The notes under the pieces are model-generated. The model saw only the letters and a program-made list of their open reading frames with translations, made no database searches and had not been told where the DNA came from. A stretch of 64,000 nucleotides of DNA from NCBI RefSeq assembly GCF_920984665.1, contig NZ_CAKLBP010000006.1:1-64000 (forward strand). The letters are read 5' to 3'. The first letter of the stretch is position 1. Every line of letters starts with the position of its first letter. The DNA is from Pedobacter sp. Leaf170. Lineage in GTDB: Bacteria > Bacteroidota > Bacteroidia > Sphingobacteriales > Sphingobacteriaceae. This document shows positions 23,967 to 33,585 of this stretch, piece after piece. Made by a program: the position numbers and the translations under genes.

Positions 23967-26900
23967 TTATCTGATAAGTGTTACCGTTCCTTTATTCATC
24001 ACTTTAGTTCCATCGTTAGATATCACTTCAATCATGTAAACATAAACTCCACTTGGCTGTGCAACACCTCTAAAAGTTCCATCCCAGCCTGTTGTTGTAG
24101 AATCGACCTGATAAATAAGCTGCCCCCATTGTGTGTAAATACTCATTTTTACCGATGCTATGGTTGTTCCGTAAACTAAGAATATATCATTCTTGCCATC
24201 GTTATTTGGGGTAAAGGCATTCGGAATATAAATTTCATTACCTAGCGGATTCGCAGCTTTGCCCGTTAATGGATTAGAGTTTGCACTGGTTTGACAAGCA
24301 ATCTGACCAGTTGTTCGCACCATTATAGTAACACCTTGGTCTGGTTTTAAGCCACTAACAACATGCCTTGTAGCATTTGCTCCTTCAGACGGGCGAAGCC
24401 AGGTTAAACCATTATTAAACGATATTTCATAACCCGTTGCACCAGATACAGGCGTCCATGCAAAAATTACACTGTTGCTCGTGGTACTTTCTACCCTAAC
24501 AATTGGTGCAGTAAGTATTGGTAAAACTGTTATAGTAATTGGTGTTCTGGTTACACTTATACAACCCGAAGCATTAGAACTTTCTACGTAGAAAATAGTT
24601 GTACCGGTTATTGCTGGTGTTGTAAATGTACTTCCCTGACCAAGTGATGTTCCTCCAGCGCTTGCCGTGTACCAATTATAAGTTAAAGCTGCATCTGGAT
24701 TTGCAACGGTTAATGTTGTTGAGCTTCCACCGCAAATTAAATTACTTGCAGCATTCACTTGCGCTGGGGCCAGTGGAACAGGAAGAACGGTTACATTAAC
24801 CAAAGTTCTGGTGGTAGATGCACAATTACCTGAAACAGATTCGACATAAAATGTGGTATTTGCGGTCACCGCACCGGTATTAAAATTCGCACCAGAGCCT
24901 ACAATACTACCACCTGTAGCGTTTGTGTACCAATTATAAGTATAACCTGCCTGGGAATTCGTAACACTCAACACGGTTGAACTTCCTGAGCATACACTTA
25001 CTGCCGATGATGCAACCGTGGTAGTTGCCGGACGCGGATTTACACTCACACTCACCATTGTACGCCCAGCCGAATTGGCACAGCCTGCTGCACCAACAGC
25101 CTGTACATAATAGGTTGTATTTGTATTAAGAATAGGTGTTGTGAAAGATGTTCCTGTAAAAATTAAATTTCCACCAGTAGCACTATTATACCATTCGTAG
25201 ATTATTCCCGTTTGTGCTCCCTGAACAATTAAGGTTGTTGCATCGCCTGCACAAATGGTTGTACCCGAACTTGATATTACCGGACTTGTAGGCACAGCAC
25301 TAACATTTACCGCTACAACTTTTGCATTACCAGCAGCATTTTCACATTTATTGTCGCCTTTTACTGTTACGTAATAGGTAGCATTTGCATTTAAAACTGG
25401 TGTAGTAAATGATGCTCCGATAAATGAAATGTTTGTTAAAGCAGCATCGCTATACCAAGTAAATATTGGGTTAGTAACAGTAGTGCTGCTTGCGGTTAAT
25501 ACCGTTGCAGAGCCCGCACACGCCGAAGTATTCCCCGCAACCACAATATCAGTTGTGTTGGCTAATGGATTTACAGTTATGGTAACAGCCTTAGCATTAG
25601 CTGCATTATTTTCGCATTTATTGCTTCCTTTAACTGTAACATAAAATGTTGTTGTTCTGGTAACCGAATTAACATTGTATGTTGGCCCTGTAAATACCGG
25701 AACTGTTAAAGATGCATCGCTGTACCAGGTAAACACAGGCTGCAAAACCGTTAAGCTTGATGCCATTAAAGTTGTAGAATTACCCGAACAGATATTTACA
25801 TTATTCAGCGTAATATCTGCAGCTGTAGCATAATCTTTAACAGTAACTGTTATCGCTTTTGCGTTTACCGGGGTATTTTCGCAACTATTACTTCCTTTAA
25901 CAGTTACATAGAAAGTTGTAGTAGCGCTCAAAGGAGCCGTAGTGAAGGAAGCTCCCACAAAAGCTACGCTGGTTAATGCCGCATCATTGTACCAGGTAAA
26001 TACCGGATTTAAAATTGTTGTAGAAGATGCTGACAATGATGCTGCAACATCTTTGCAAATAGTATTAAAACCTGTAATGTTGATATCAGAAGCTGAAGCT
26101 ATTGTATTTACTCTTATGGTGATGGCCCTTGCATCTCCGGTTAAATTTTCACATTTATTGCTTCCTTTTACTGTAACATAATAGGTAGTTTCTGCTGTTA
26201 AGGCACTGGTGTTAAATGTGGCTCCAACAAAAGCTACGCTGGTTAAAGCGGCATCGTTATACCAGGTAAAAACAGGATTAATTACCGTTGTAGAACTGGC
26301 CGATAATGATGTTGCTGCTCCAGAACAAATTGCAGAATTGCCTAATACATTAATATCTGCAGCATTTGCTGATGGATTGATATTTACGTTTACCACTGCT
26401 GCATTTCCTACCGTATTTGCACAACGATTGGAACCACTAACCACAACATAATAAGTTGTTGCTGCTGTAATTTGTGGCGTAGTGAAGGTATTGCTTGATG
26501 ATACCTGATTAGTCAAAGCCGCATCGCTATACCAGGCAAACACCGGATTTGTAACGGTTGTACTGCTTGCGGTTAAAGTTGTAATTCCATTATCACATAG
26601 TGATGTATTTCCACTAATTATGATATCACTTGCTAAGGCATTTTGGTTTACAGTTACAGTAACAGCCGTTCTTGTAGCATTTGCACAGCCAGAAACAGAT
26701 GCAGCTTCAACATAAAACATATAAGTGCCCGGCTGTAAATTTGCAGATGTAGTGAAACTGCTGCTATTGCTAACCAACAGACTGCCTCCTGTAGCAGCAT
26801 CGTACCAATTATAAATAACACCAGCCACAGCCTGCACATTAATAGTAGTAGAATTATTTACGCAAGTGTTTGCCGGATTTGGTGATGCAATTACCGTTAC

Positions 26901-29900
26901 GGCTGGTGGAGCAGCAATGGTAACAGTTACTAATACTTTAGGACTTTCGCAGCCATTATTGCCTTTAGCTGTTACAAAGAAATTATGATTCCCGATAGGT
27001 AGTGTAGGGTCGGTTAAAAATGTGGTACCAGTAGCTTTGAGTACATTATCCTGATACCATGTGTAAATAATATTTGGTTTTGGATTGCTAACATTTAAAA
27101 GCGCTGACGAACCCAAACAAGCCGTTGCAGTTGCTGAGCTAACTTCTGGTACGGTAATAGAACGCTGAGCATAATTAAAATTAATAGTGTTTAGTACACC
27201 AATAAGACCAGAGAAAATGCGAAGTTCGGCACCATCAAATGGTTGAGTGGGTACGAAAGTTAATATTGCATCGCCTCCATTGGAAGCTAGTTCTATTTTT
27301 ACAGGCTGACTATTTAATCTGATTTCATCAGCATTGCTGGTTGAACCATTGTAGGTTGTTAGACTGATATTAGGAAAAACCGAAGCACTTAACAAGTTTG
27401 CTGGAGATGAAATTTTTATGCGGAGTGTATCTCCAACATTCGATAACCCACCTGCAAAACCAACCCTTTGAAATACGTAAGCATTTGCTATGCCCGCTGT
27501 AACGAACAGTGTTGATGCTGAATTTACGTCGTTATCAACAGCTGCAGGTGCATTAAATACGCCCGAGCCGATATTTCCGCCTACATTTCCGGTTGCTAAA
27601 CTAATACTCGCCGTTCCACACGGTGCTGAACCAGGTAACGCAGGGTTAACATTTACAGTTACGGCTACAGCTGCAGAATTACCACAAGTTGTTTCATTTC
27701 TTACATAATAAATTGTACTCGAGGTTAATATTGGTGTGGTAAAAGTTGCATCTGATGATACAAGATTTGTAAGTGCTGCATCGCTGTACCATCTGATGGT
27801 ATTTCCGCCTATTGATGATGTTGCTGTTAATATTGCTGTACTACCAGATGTAATGGTTACAGTTGTTGGAGAAACAATTGGCAAATCAGGACCAGCACCT
27901 ATGTTTACGGTTGCAGTAGTTCTCGAAGCAGAAACTCCACAACTATTTACAGCCTCAACCGTGTAGGTTGTATTTGATAGTGGATTAACCGTTAAGGTTA
28001 CTCCATCGGGCCCCGCTGAAATATTACCTGCAGTGTACCATTTGTATGTTTCCCCGGCTATTGGATTTTTTACTTGCAAAATAACAGGATTAGCGGCGCA
28101 AGCATTAACTGCAGACGCTAATAACTCTGGAGCTAGCGGCAAAGCAGATATGGTTGCCGCTACCGGTGTTTTTGCACTCACACAACCGCTGGAAGATACT
28201 ACGGCAACAAAATATTGAGTATTTGCAGTTAAGTTTGGTGTTGTAAATGAAGTTCCATCTGCTAATGCATTTTGATTTGCATCAAACCATCTGTATGTAA
28301 AACCTGCCACCGGATTGGAAACCTGTAGCGTTGCAGTAGTACCCGCACATGTGATAACATTTGCAGATACAACTTCAGGTGCTTTCAAAACACGCTGCAT
28401 GTAATTTAAATTTATGGATGACAGAGCACCTGCAATTCCTGAATTTAAACGCAATTCCGCTCCATCAAAGCTTGCTGATGGAATTAAAGTAATTAATGCC
28501 TGCGAATTGCCGCTTAAAAGTCTAATATTAAGTATTGCATTGTTTAAATTAACAACATCACCATTTGATACACCATTCAAATATGTCGTGATTTGAAGAT
28601 TGCTAAATATGCCAAGGGATAATAGTTTTCCTGGAGATGATATTAAAACTTTTAAAGTATCACCAACTCTAGAAGCACCCGGAAATGACAGATTTTGATA
28701 AACCGATGCTGCAATTCCTACCGGCATTACAAGTGTTGAAGAAGTTTGTGCATCAGTATCTATTGCAAGGTTTGGATTAACAACTCCGGCTCCAATGGCT
28801 ATTCCAGATACTCCGTTACTCTGACTTGTTGCAGTTTCACAAGGAACAATAACCGGAGTACCAACGCCGCTAACGGTTATGGTAACTTGGACTCTGCTTG
28901 CAGAAGGACAACCATTTGGAGAAACACTCTCCACATAATAACTTGTATTTGCGGTAATTGGAGGCGTTACAAATGTTGCTCCAGTAAACACCGGACTTGT
29001 AGCATTTGCACTATCATACCAGTTAAATGTAACGTTGGTTTCTGTTGATGAAGCCGACAGCGTAGCTGTTTGACCTGATGGTACAGATAAAGAAGATGCT
29101 GTAACTACTGGAAGTACCGGTGCAGGATTTACATTTACCGCAGCCGCAACCCTTGCATTACTTATGCAACTTCCATTAGCAGCTTCCAGATAATAAGTGG
29201 CATTAGCTGTTAATATTGGCGTTGTAAAAACATTGCCGGTAAAAACTGGTGATCCACCTGTGCTGCTGGTATACCAATTGTAAGTTAGAGTAGCATCTGG
29301 ATTATTTACCGAAAGAGTTGTAGACGAACCTGAACATACATTTGCAATCGGCGCCAAAACCGGTGTAGCTATCGCCTGAATAACAGTAACAGTGACAGGG
29401 ATTCTTGTTGGATTTGCACATGTACCTCTGCTCACCTCAAGGTAATAAATAGTTGTTGCAGTAAGTGCTGGTGTGGTAAAAGTTTCTCCGGTAGCTAACA
29501 AATTTCCTCCGGTAGGTGCATCAAACCATCGCAGGGTAGTCGCTCCACTTGCTGTAGCAGATAAATTTACAGCAGTATTGGCGCAAATGGTTTGTGAGCC
29601 GCTTGTAATTGTTGGAGATGGATAGACTATTGTTGCGCCATAAACATCTAGGCTCGAAATGGCAGAAGCTAAACCTCCGATTCTAACTTCTACGCGATCA
29701 AATGCTGCAGTTGCCGGTAAAATCGCCTCAAAACGAGTTCCACCTAAAAGCGTTAATCTTAACAGTGATGAATTTAACGGATAGCTTGCAACAACCGCAT
29801 TTCCATTCATTACGTTCACAGTAATGTTTCCTAAAAGGGATAAATCTAATAATCCGGTAGGTAAGCCTAAATCTAAACGAACACTATCAGTTGCTGTACC

Positions 29901-32900
29901 AGCCGAATTAAATATTAATTGCTGATAGCCCGTAGATAATGCACCAACAGCTAATGTTATTCTGGTAAAATTATTTGGATTAGCATCAGTTGAATTGCCT
30001 GCACCATTAATTCCACATAAAATACAGATGCCTGTGATACCAGAATTTTGTGTACCGGCTGCATTACATGCCGTATTTCCAACTCCGTTAATTACGGTAA
30101 CTGTTACCGGTACGCGAACGGCGCTTGTGCAACCACTTGCATTTATGGTTTCAACATAAAAAGTTGTGGTTGTATTTAGAGCAGGTGTTGTAAAATTTGA
30201 GCCAGAAGCTAATTCAGTTCCACCGGTTGGGGCGGCAAACCAATGTATAGAGCTTCCGGCATCAGCGGTAGCTATTAATGTAGTTGTTTGCCCTGCATTA
30301 ATTACCTGATTATTGGTGGAAACAACCGCCGGGTTAGCCGCAGGATTAATGCTTACATTAACCGCTGTTCTGGCGCTTACTGCCGATCCAGATACTGCTT
30401 CAACATAAAAAGTAGTATTCGCTGTTAAAGGACCAGTGTTAAACAGACCATTATTATTAGTTGCTAATGGCGTATTTCCTGTGGATGCATACCAGTTGTA
30501 GGTTACACCAGCTTGTAAATTGCTCACATTTAATGCTGCTGAGCTGCCTGAACAAACCGAAACAGATGCTGCAATTGGCTGACTTACAGTTACGATGACA
30601 ATGTAATCTGTATTAACAATATTTCCAGTTGCATCTGTAGCCGTTAATGCTACAGTAAATGTACCGCCAACTGTTGGAGTTCCCGTAATTTCTCTGGTTG
30701 TGGTATTAAAATTTAACCCCGGAGGCAGGTTTGTTGCCGTATAATTATACGGTGGCGTACCTCCACTTACCGCAGGCAATGTTTGAGTTGGATAAGCAAT
30801 CCCCACTGTACCATTTGGTAATGAAGCTGTTGGCAACGATAGCACACCAATTACACTTAAGGGATAAGAATTATTTGCAGTATTACCTTGCGAATCGGTT
30901 ACACTTACCAGTACAGAATAGTTACCCGCTTGAGTAGGTGTTCCGGTAATTTCTCTGGTTGCTGCGTTAAATGTTAAACCCGGAGGTAAACCCGTGGCAA
31001 CATAAGTATAAGCGCCAACGCCCCCTGTGGCAGAAGGAATTAGTTGAGTCGGATAAGATGCTCCAACAGTACCGCTCGCCAATGTTGATGGTGGTAATAA
31101 TAATGGGTCGGTTACAGTAATGGTATAATTTGTGGTTATCGTTCTACCATCGGCATCGGTAACCGTAATTGGAACAGTAAATGTTCCGCTTACAGTTGGC
31201 GTACCCGAAATTTCTCTTGTAACTGGATTGAATGTTAAACCAGCCGGAACTGAAGTAGCACTATAAGTATAAGGACCAACACCTCCAGTAGCTGATGGAA
31301 TAACTTGTGGCGTGTAAGCTCTACCCGTTACACCATTTGCAAGTGTGGCGGCGGGCAAAACTAAAGGATTGATAATTTTTACAACAAAGCCAGATGTTAC
31401 AGCATTTCCATTAACATCTGTTACCGTAACCGGAATAGTATAAGTTCCAACGGCAGTTGGTGTACCGGCTATTTGTCTGGTTGTGGGGTCGAAGGTTAAA
31501 CCTGGAGGAAGATTTATTGCCGAATAAATATATGGCTCTGTTCCGCCTGTAGCTGCGGGAATAGTTTGTGGAGGGTACAAAACACCCGTCACTCCATCTG
31601 GGAGATTTCCTGGCGTTAAAGCCAAAGCGCCGGTAACTATTAAATTGTAATTTGCAGTTACGGTGCAGCCTTTACTATCTGTTGCAACTATCGAAAAACT
31701 TGCCGTTCCACTGGCAGTTGGAGTACCTAAAATTGTTCCATTTGCAGATAAAGTTAAACCAGCAGGCAATGTACTTCCGCTTGCTAAAGAATATGTAAAT
31801 GTTGGTGTTCCGCCAGTTGCTAAATCAACTTGTTTACTATATTGAAAACCAACGGTAGCATTTGATAAAACAGAGGAATTAAAAACAATAGCTGGATTTA
31901 CAGTTATTGAAACTGGAACCCGAACTGATTCTTCTGTACATCCCAATCTTCTTGCCGCAACGTAATAAACCTTATTTGCTGTTAGCTGAGGAGTTGTAAA
32001 AGTACCATTGAAAGCGGTGGTAGCTAGTGCAGCTCCACCTTCCGCAACATCGTACCAACGTAAATCATTTGTATTTGGCGTTGTGGCCGATAATGTAGCG
32101 GTTGTGTTAAAACAGGCATTCACCGCATTTGAGCTTGGCAAAACAAATGTTGGTCTGGCTGCCGAACGGGTTAAGCCATAAATTAATATGGTTTGGGTTA
32201 AATTAACATTTAATAACGATGACAAGGTTACTTGTACCCTATCAAAAGTCGCCCCTGGTGCAAACGGAATGGTAAGGGGTTGTCCGCTACCGAGCGAATT
32301 TAACAATTCGACACTTAACAAAGTTGCCGCATTCTGACTAAAAACCTGCGTTTCACCATTGTAGGCGGTAACAGTTAATCTACTTAAAACGCCTGCATTT
32401 ACTAAATTCCCTGAAGCTGCAATTCTTAAATTGATTTCATCTCCATTATTGGATGGGGTATTGAAATAAAAATTCTGACTTATAGAGCCGGCAACACCCA
32501 ATGCTCCTAAACTTAGCTCTGAATAGTTTGTTTTGTCTGCATCTATAGCAAAACTCGAATTTGTAACACCTGCTTTTCCTAAACCAAGTGCATCAACCGT
32601 TAAACCATTGCCTTCAAAACCGGTTGCAAAAGCTTGTACGCAGGCATCTGTACCAGAGGTATAAAAGGCGTAATAAACCTTTGTATTATTTAAGGTTCCT
32701 AATAAAAGTGCGCTTGTGGCATCTTTAACATAAACCCTGTCATAATCTACAGTTGGCCGAAGCGCAACATAAAAATATCCATTTGCATCCTTAACCAAAC
32801 GTAAATTAGAACTGGTAAATCCATTAACACTTGTTCCGGATAAGACGGTAACTCCGTTTGAATTTCTCGCACCTACATCAATCGAATGATTACCTAATGC

Positions 32901-33383
32901 AACACCACCTACAACACCACTCAATAAACCACCTAAATTTCCGCCTAAAAGTTGATTTAAAAGTGTTGGGTCGGCATCAATTCTAATGTACGATGTTGTA
33001 CCAGCTGGAATAGTATTCGGAAATTTTAATTCGATCTCACCAGTATATGCACCTATACCTACAGCTAAACCACCAGAAGATTTTACGGTTGCAAATGTTA
33101 ATTCATCAGCTGTAATTGCATCGGTAGCATTATCAACCGTTGGTGTTAAATAGCAACCGAATAAACCTAAAGTTCCACATCCTGTTAAACTCGATTGTCC
33201 GTTAGGGGAAACCGAGCTTACTGTATTTGCATAAATTTTTGTTTGTGCATACGATCTAAGGTTTAAAATCGTTATTAAAACAGCTATCAGAAAAATTTGA
33301 ATTGCAATAGGTTTCCCGAACCGGGAAAAAGTAGTAAAGTTTTTCATCATACAAGCGCAATTAGGGATAATTTGTTTTTTCAA
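23967..33383 (-). CDS. Giant repetitive surface adhesin with a T9SS type-B C-terminal sorting domain
   Basis: 3138 residues. The signal peptide ends near residue 46 (LRSYA|Q), and Met12/Met13 (33350/33347) are more natural starts than the upstream Met. Five copies of an unrecognised ~160-residue beta domain occur (~32645-33245, 32155-32645, 29610-30075, 28380-28845, 27145-27630). Five He_PIG-type Ig modules (~30600-31870) have 'LPPGLTFN...REITGTPT'. Many Ig-like modules of the 'NWYxxxxGGxxVxTGxxFTTPxLTANTTYYVEA' type follow, including five near-identical 90-residue copies (25310-26660). An Fn3-like unit precedes the C-terminal gliding-motility domain 'IPNAFTPNNDGKND...GWDG...PSGVYVYMI'. It is likely secreted by the T9SS and placed on the surface through the adjacent SprF-like protein for adhesion or gliding. 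The ligand is unknown. Confidence 0.93.
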   Translation of the reverse strand: MKKQIIPNCACMMKNFTTFSRFGKPIAIQIFLIAVLITILNLRSYAQTKIYANTVSSVSPNGQSSLTGCGTLGLFGCYLTPTVDNATDAITADELTFATVKSSGGLAVGIGAYTGEIELKFPNTIPAGTTSYIRIDADPTLLNQLLGGNLGGLLSGVVGGVALGNHSIDVGARNSNGVTVLSGTSVNGFTSSNLRLVKDANGYFYVALRPTVDYDRVYVKDATSALLLGTLNNTKVYYAFYTSGTDACVQAFATGFEGNGLTVDALGLGKAGVTNSSFAIDADKTNYSELSLGALGVAGSISQNFYFNTPSNNGDEINLRIAASGNLVNAGVLSRLTVTAYNGETQVFSQNAATLLSVELLNSLGSGQPLTIPFAPGATFDRVQVTLSSLLNVNLTQTILIYGLTRSAARPTFVLPSSNAVNACFNTTATLSATTPNTNDLRWYDVAEGGAALATTAFNGTFTTPQLTANKVYYVAARRLGCTEESVRVPVSITVNPAIVFNSSVLSNATVGFQYSKQVDLATGGTPTFTYSLASGSTLPAGLTLSANGTILGTPTASGTASFSIVATDSKGCTVTANYNLIVTGALALTPGNLPDGVTGVLYPPQTIPAATGGTEPYIYSAINLPPGLTFDPTTRQIAGTPTAVGTYTIPVTVTDVNGNAVTSGFVVKIINPLVLPAATLANGVTGRAYTPQVIPSATGGVGPYTYSATSVPAGLTFNPVTREISGTPTVSGTFTVPITVTDADGRTITTNYTITVTDPLLLPPSTLASGTVGASYPTQLIPSATGGVGAYTYVATGLPPGLTFNAATREITGTPTQAGNYSVLVSVTDSQGNTANNSYPLSVIGVLSLPTASLPNGTVGIAYPTQTLPAVSGGTPPYNYTATNLPPGLNFNTTTREITGTPTVGGTFTVALTATDATGNIVNTDYIVIVTVSQPIAASVSVCSGSSAALNVSNLQAGVTYNWYASTGNTPLATNNNGLFNTGPLTANTTFYVEAVSGSAVSARTAVNVSINPAANPAVVSTNNQVINAGQTTTLIATADAGSSIHWFAAPTGGTELASGSNFTTPALNTTTTFYVETINASGCTSAVRVPVTVTVINGVGNTACNAAGTQNSGITGICILCGINGAGNSTDANPNNFTRITLAVGALSTGYQQLIFNSAGTATDSVRLDLGLPTGLLDLSLLGNITVNVMNGNAVVASYPLNSSLLRLTLLGGTRFEAILPATAAFDRVEVRIGGLASAISSLDVYGATIVYPSPTITSGSQTICANTAVNLSATASGATTLRWFDAPTGGNLLATGETFTTPALTATTIYYLEVSRGTCANPTRIPVTVTVIQAIATPVLAPIANVCSGSSTTLSVNNPDATLTYNWYTSSTGGSPVFTGNVFTTPILTANATYYLEAANGSCISNARVAAAVNVNPAPVLPVVTASSLSVPSGQTATLSASSTETNVTFNWYDSANATSPVFTGATFVTPPITANTSYYVESVSPNGCPSASRVQVTITVSGVGTPVIVPCETATSQSNGVSGIAIGAGVVNPNLAIDTDAQTSSTLVMPVGIAASVYQNLSFPGASRVGDTLKVLISSPGKLLSLGIFSNLQITTYLNGVSNGDVVNLNNAILNIRLLSGNSQALITLIPSASFDGAELRLNSGIAGALSSINLNYMQRVLKAPEVVSANVITCAGTTATLQVSNPVAGFTYRWFDANQNALADGTSFTTPNLTANTQYFVAVVSSSGCVSAKTPVAATISALPLAPELLASAVNACAANPVILQVKNPIAGETYKWYTAGNISAGPDGVTLTVNPLSNTTYTVEAVNSCGVSASRTTATVNIGAGPDLPIVSPTTVTITSGSTAILTATSSIGGNTIRWYSDAALTNLVSSDATFTTPILTSSTIYYVRNETTCGNSAAVAVTVNVNPALPGSAPCGTASISLATGNVGGNIGSGVFNAPAAVDNDVNSASTLFVTAGIANAYVFQRVGFAGGLSNVGDTLRIKISSPANLLSASVFPNISLTTYNGSTSNADEIRLNSQPVKIELASNGGDAILTFVPTQPFDGAELRIFSGLIGVLNTINFNYAQRSITVPEVSSATATACLGSSALLNVSNPKPNIIYTWYQDNVLKATGTTFLTDPTLPIGNHNFFVTAKGNNGCESPKVLVTVTIAAPPAVTVIASPNPANTCVNNSTTINVQAVAGVIYNWYDAATGGSLLVSNSSSFTTSANLQPGTYMFYVEAASVSGCANATRTAVTVTVNQNALASDIIISGNTSLCDNGITTLTASSTTVTNPVFAWYSDAALTNQVSSSNTFTTPQITAATTYYVVVSGSNRCANTVGNAAVVNVNINPSANAADINVLGNSAICSGAATSLSASSTTVINPVFTWYNDAALTSVAFVGATFNTSALTAETTYYVTVKGSNKCENLTGDARAITIRVNTIASASDINITGFNTICKDVAASLSASSTTILNPVFTWYNDAALTSVAFVGASFTTAPLSATTTFYVTVKGSNSCENTPVNAKAITVTVKDYATAADITLNNVNICSGNSTTLMASSLTVLQPVFTWYSDASLTVPVFTGPTYNVNSVTRTTTFYVTVKGSNKCENNAANAKAVTITVNPLANTTDIVVAGNTSACAGSATVLTASSTTVTNPIFTWYSDAALTNISFIGASFTTPVLNANATYYVTVKGDNKCENAAGNAKVVAVNVSAVPTSPVISSSGTTICAGDATTLIVQGAQTGIIYEWYNSATGGNLIFTGTSFTTPILNTNTTYYVQAVGAAGCANSAGRTMVSVSVNPRPATTTVASSAVSVCSGSSTVLSVTNSQAGYTYNWYTNATGGSIVGSGANFNTGAVTANTTFYVESVSGNCASTTRTLVNVTVLPVPLAPAQVNAASNLICGGSSTTLTVANPDAALTYNWYTASAGGTSLGQGSTFTTPAITGTTIFYVESSNASGCISVTRTPITITVLPILTAPIVRVESTTSNSVIFAWTPVSGATGYEISFNNGLTWLRPSEGANATRHVVSGLKPDQGVTIMVRTTGQIACQTSANSNPLTGKAANPLGNEIYIPNAFTPNNDGKNDIFLVYGTTIASVKMSIYTQWGQLIYQVDSTTTGWDGTFRGVAQPSGVYVYMIEVISNDGTKVMNKGTVTLIR
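25310..26660 (-). repeat. Five tandem ~270-bp repeats inside the adhesin gene
   Basis: The same word (GCATCGCTATACCAGGTAAA and variants) starts at 25441, 25711, 25978, 26248 and 26518, a spacing of 270, 267, 270 and 270 bp. Each unit encodes one ~90-residue Ig-like module with a shared 'VFTWYxDAALT...TTYYVTVKGSNKCEN' core. The near identity suggests recent duplication or gene conversion and a risk of assembly collapse. Confidence 0.85.
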
Positions 33384-33585
33384 GAAATTGGATTACATCC
33401 CTCTTAGGAGTGTTTTCTTATCTTATTTGTAAATCTACGCTAGATAGAATCATTAAGATTTATCCATTATTGTTCATTAATCTGAGGATTTGCGCTGTTC
33501 ATTTTATTCATAGGGGAAATGTTACTTAAAACTATTTCGGCTATTGCATATTTTTTATGACATTAGTATCATCATCCTCTGATTA

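Noticed and set aside
25429..26451. Several similar plus-strand ORFs in the adhesin gene
   Set aside because: They repeat because the DNA on the other strand is a 270-bp tandem repeat. They are antisense shadows.
25310..26660. CRISPR array reading of the periodic repeats
   Set aside because: The 270-bp period, coding frame and near-identical units are those of protein repeats. There are no short repeats with unique spacers.
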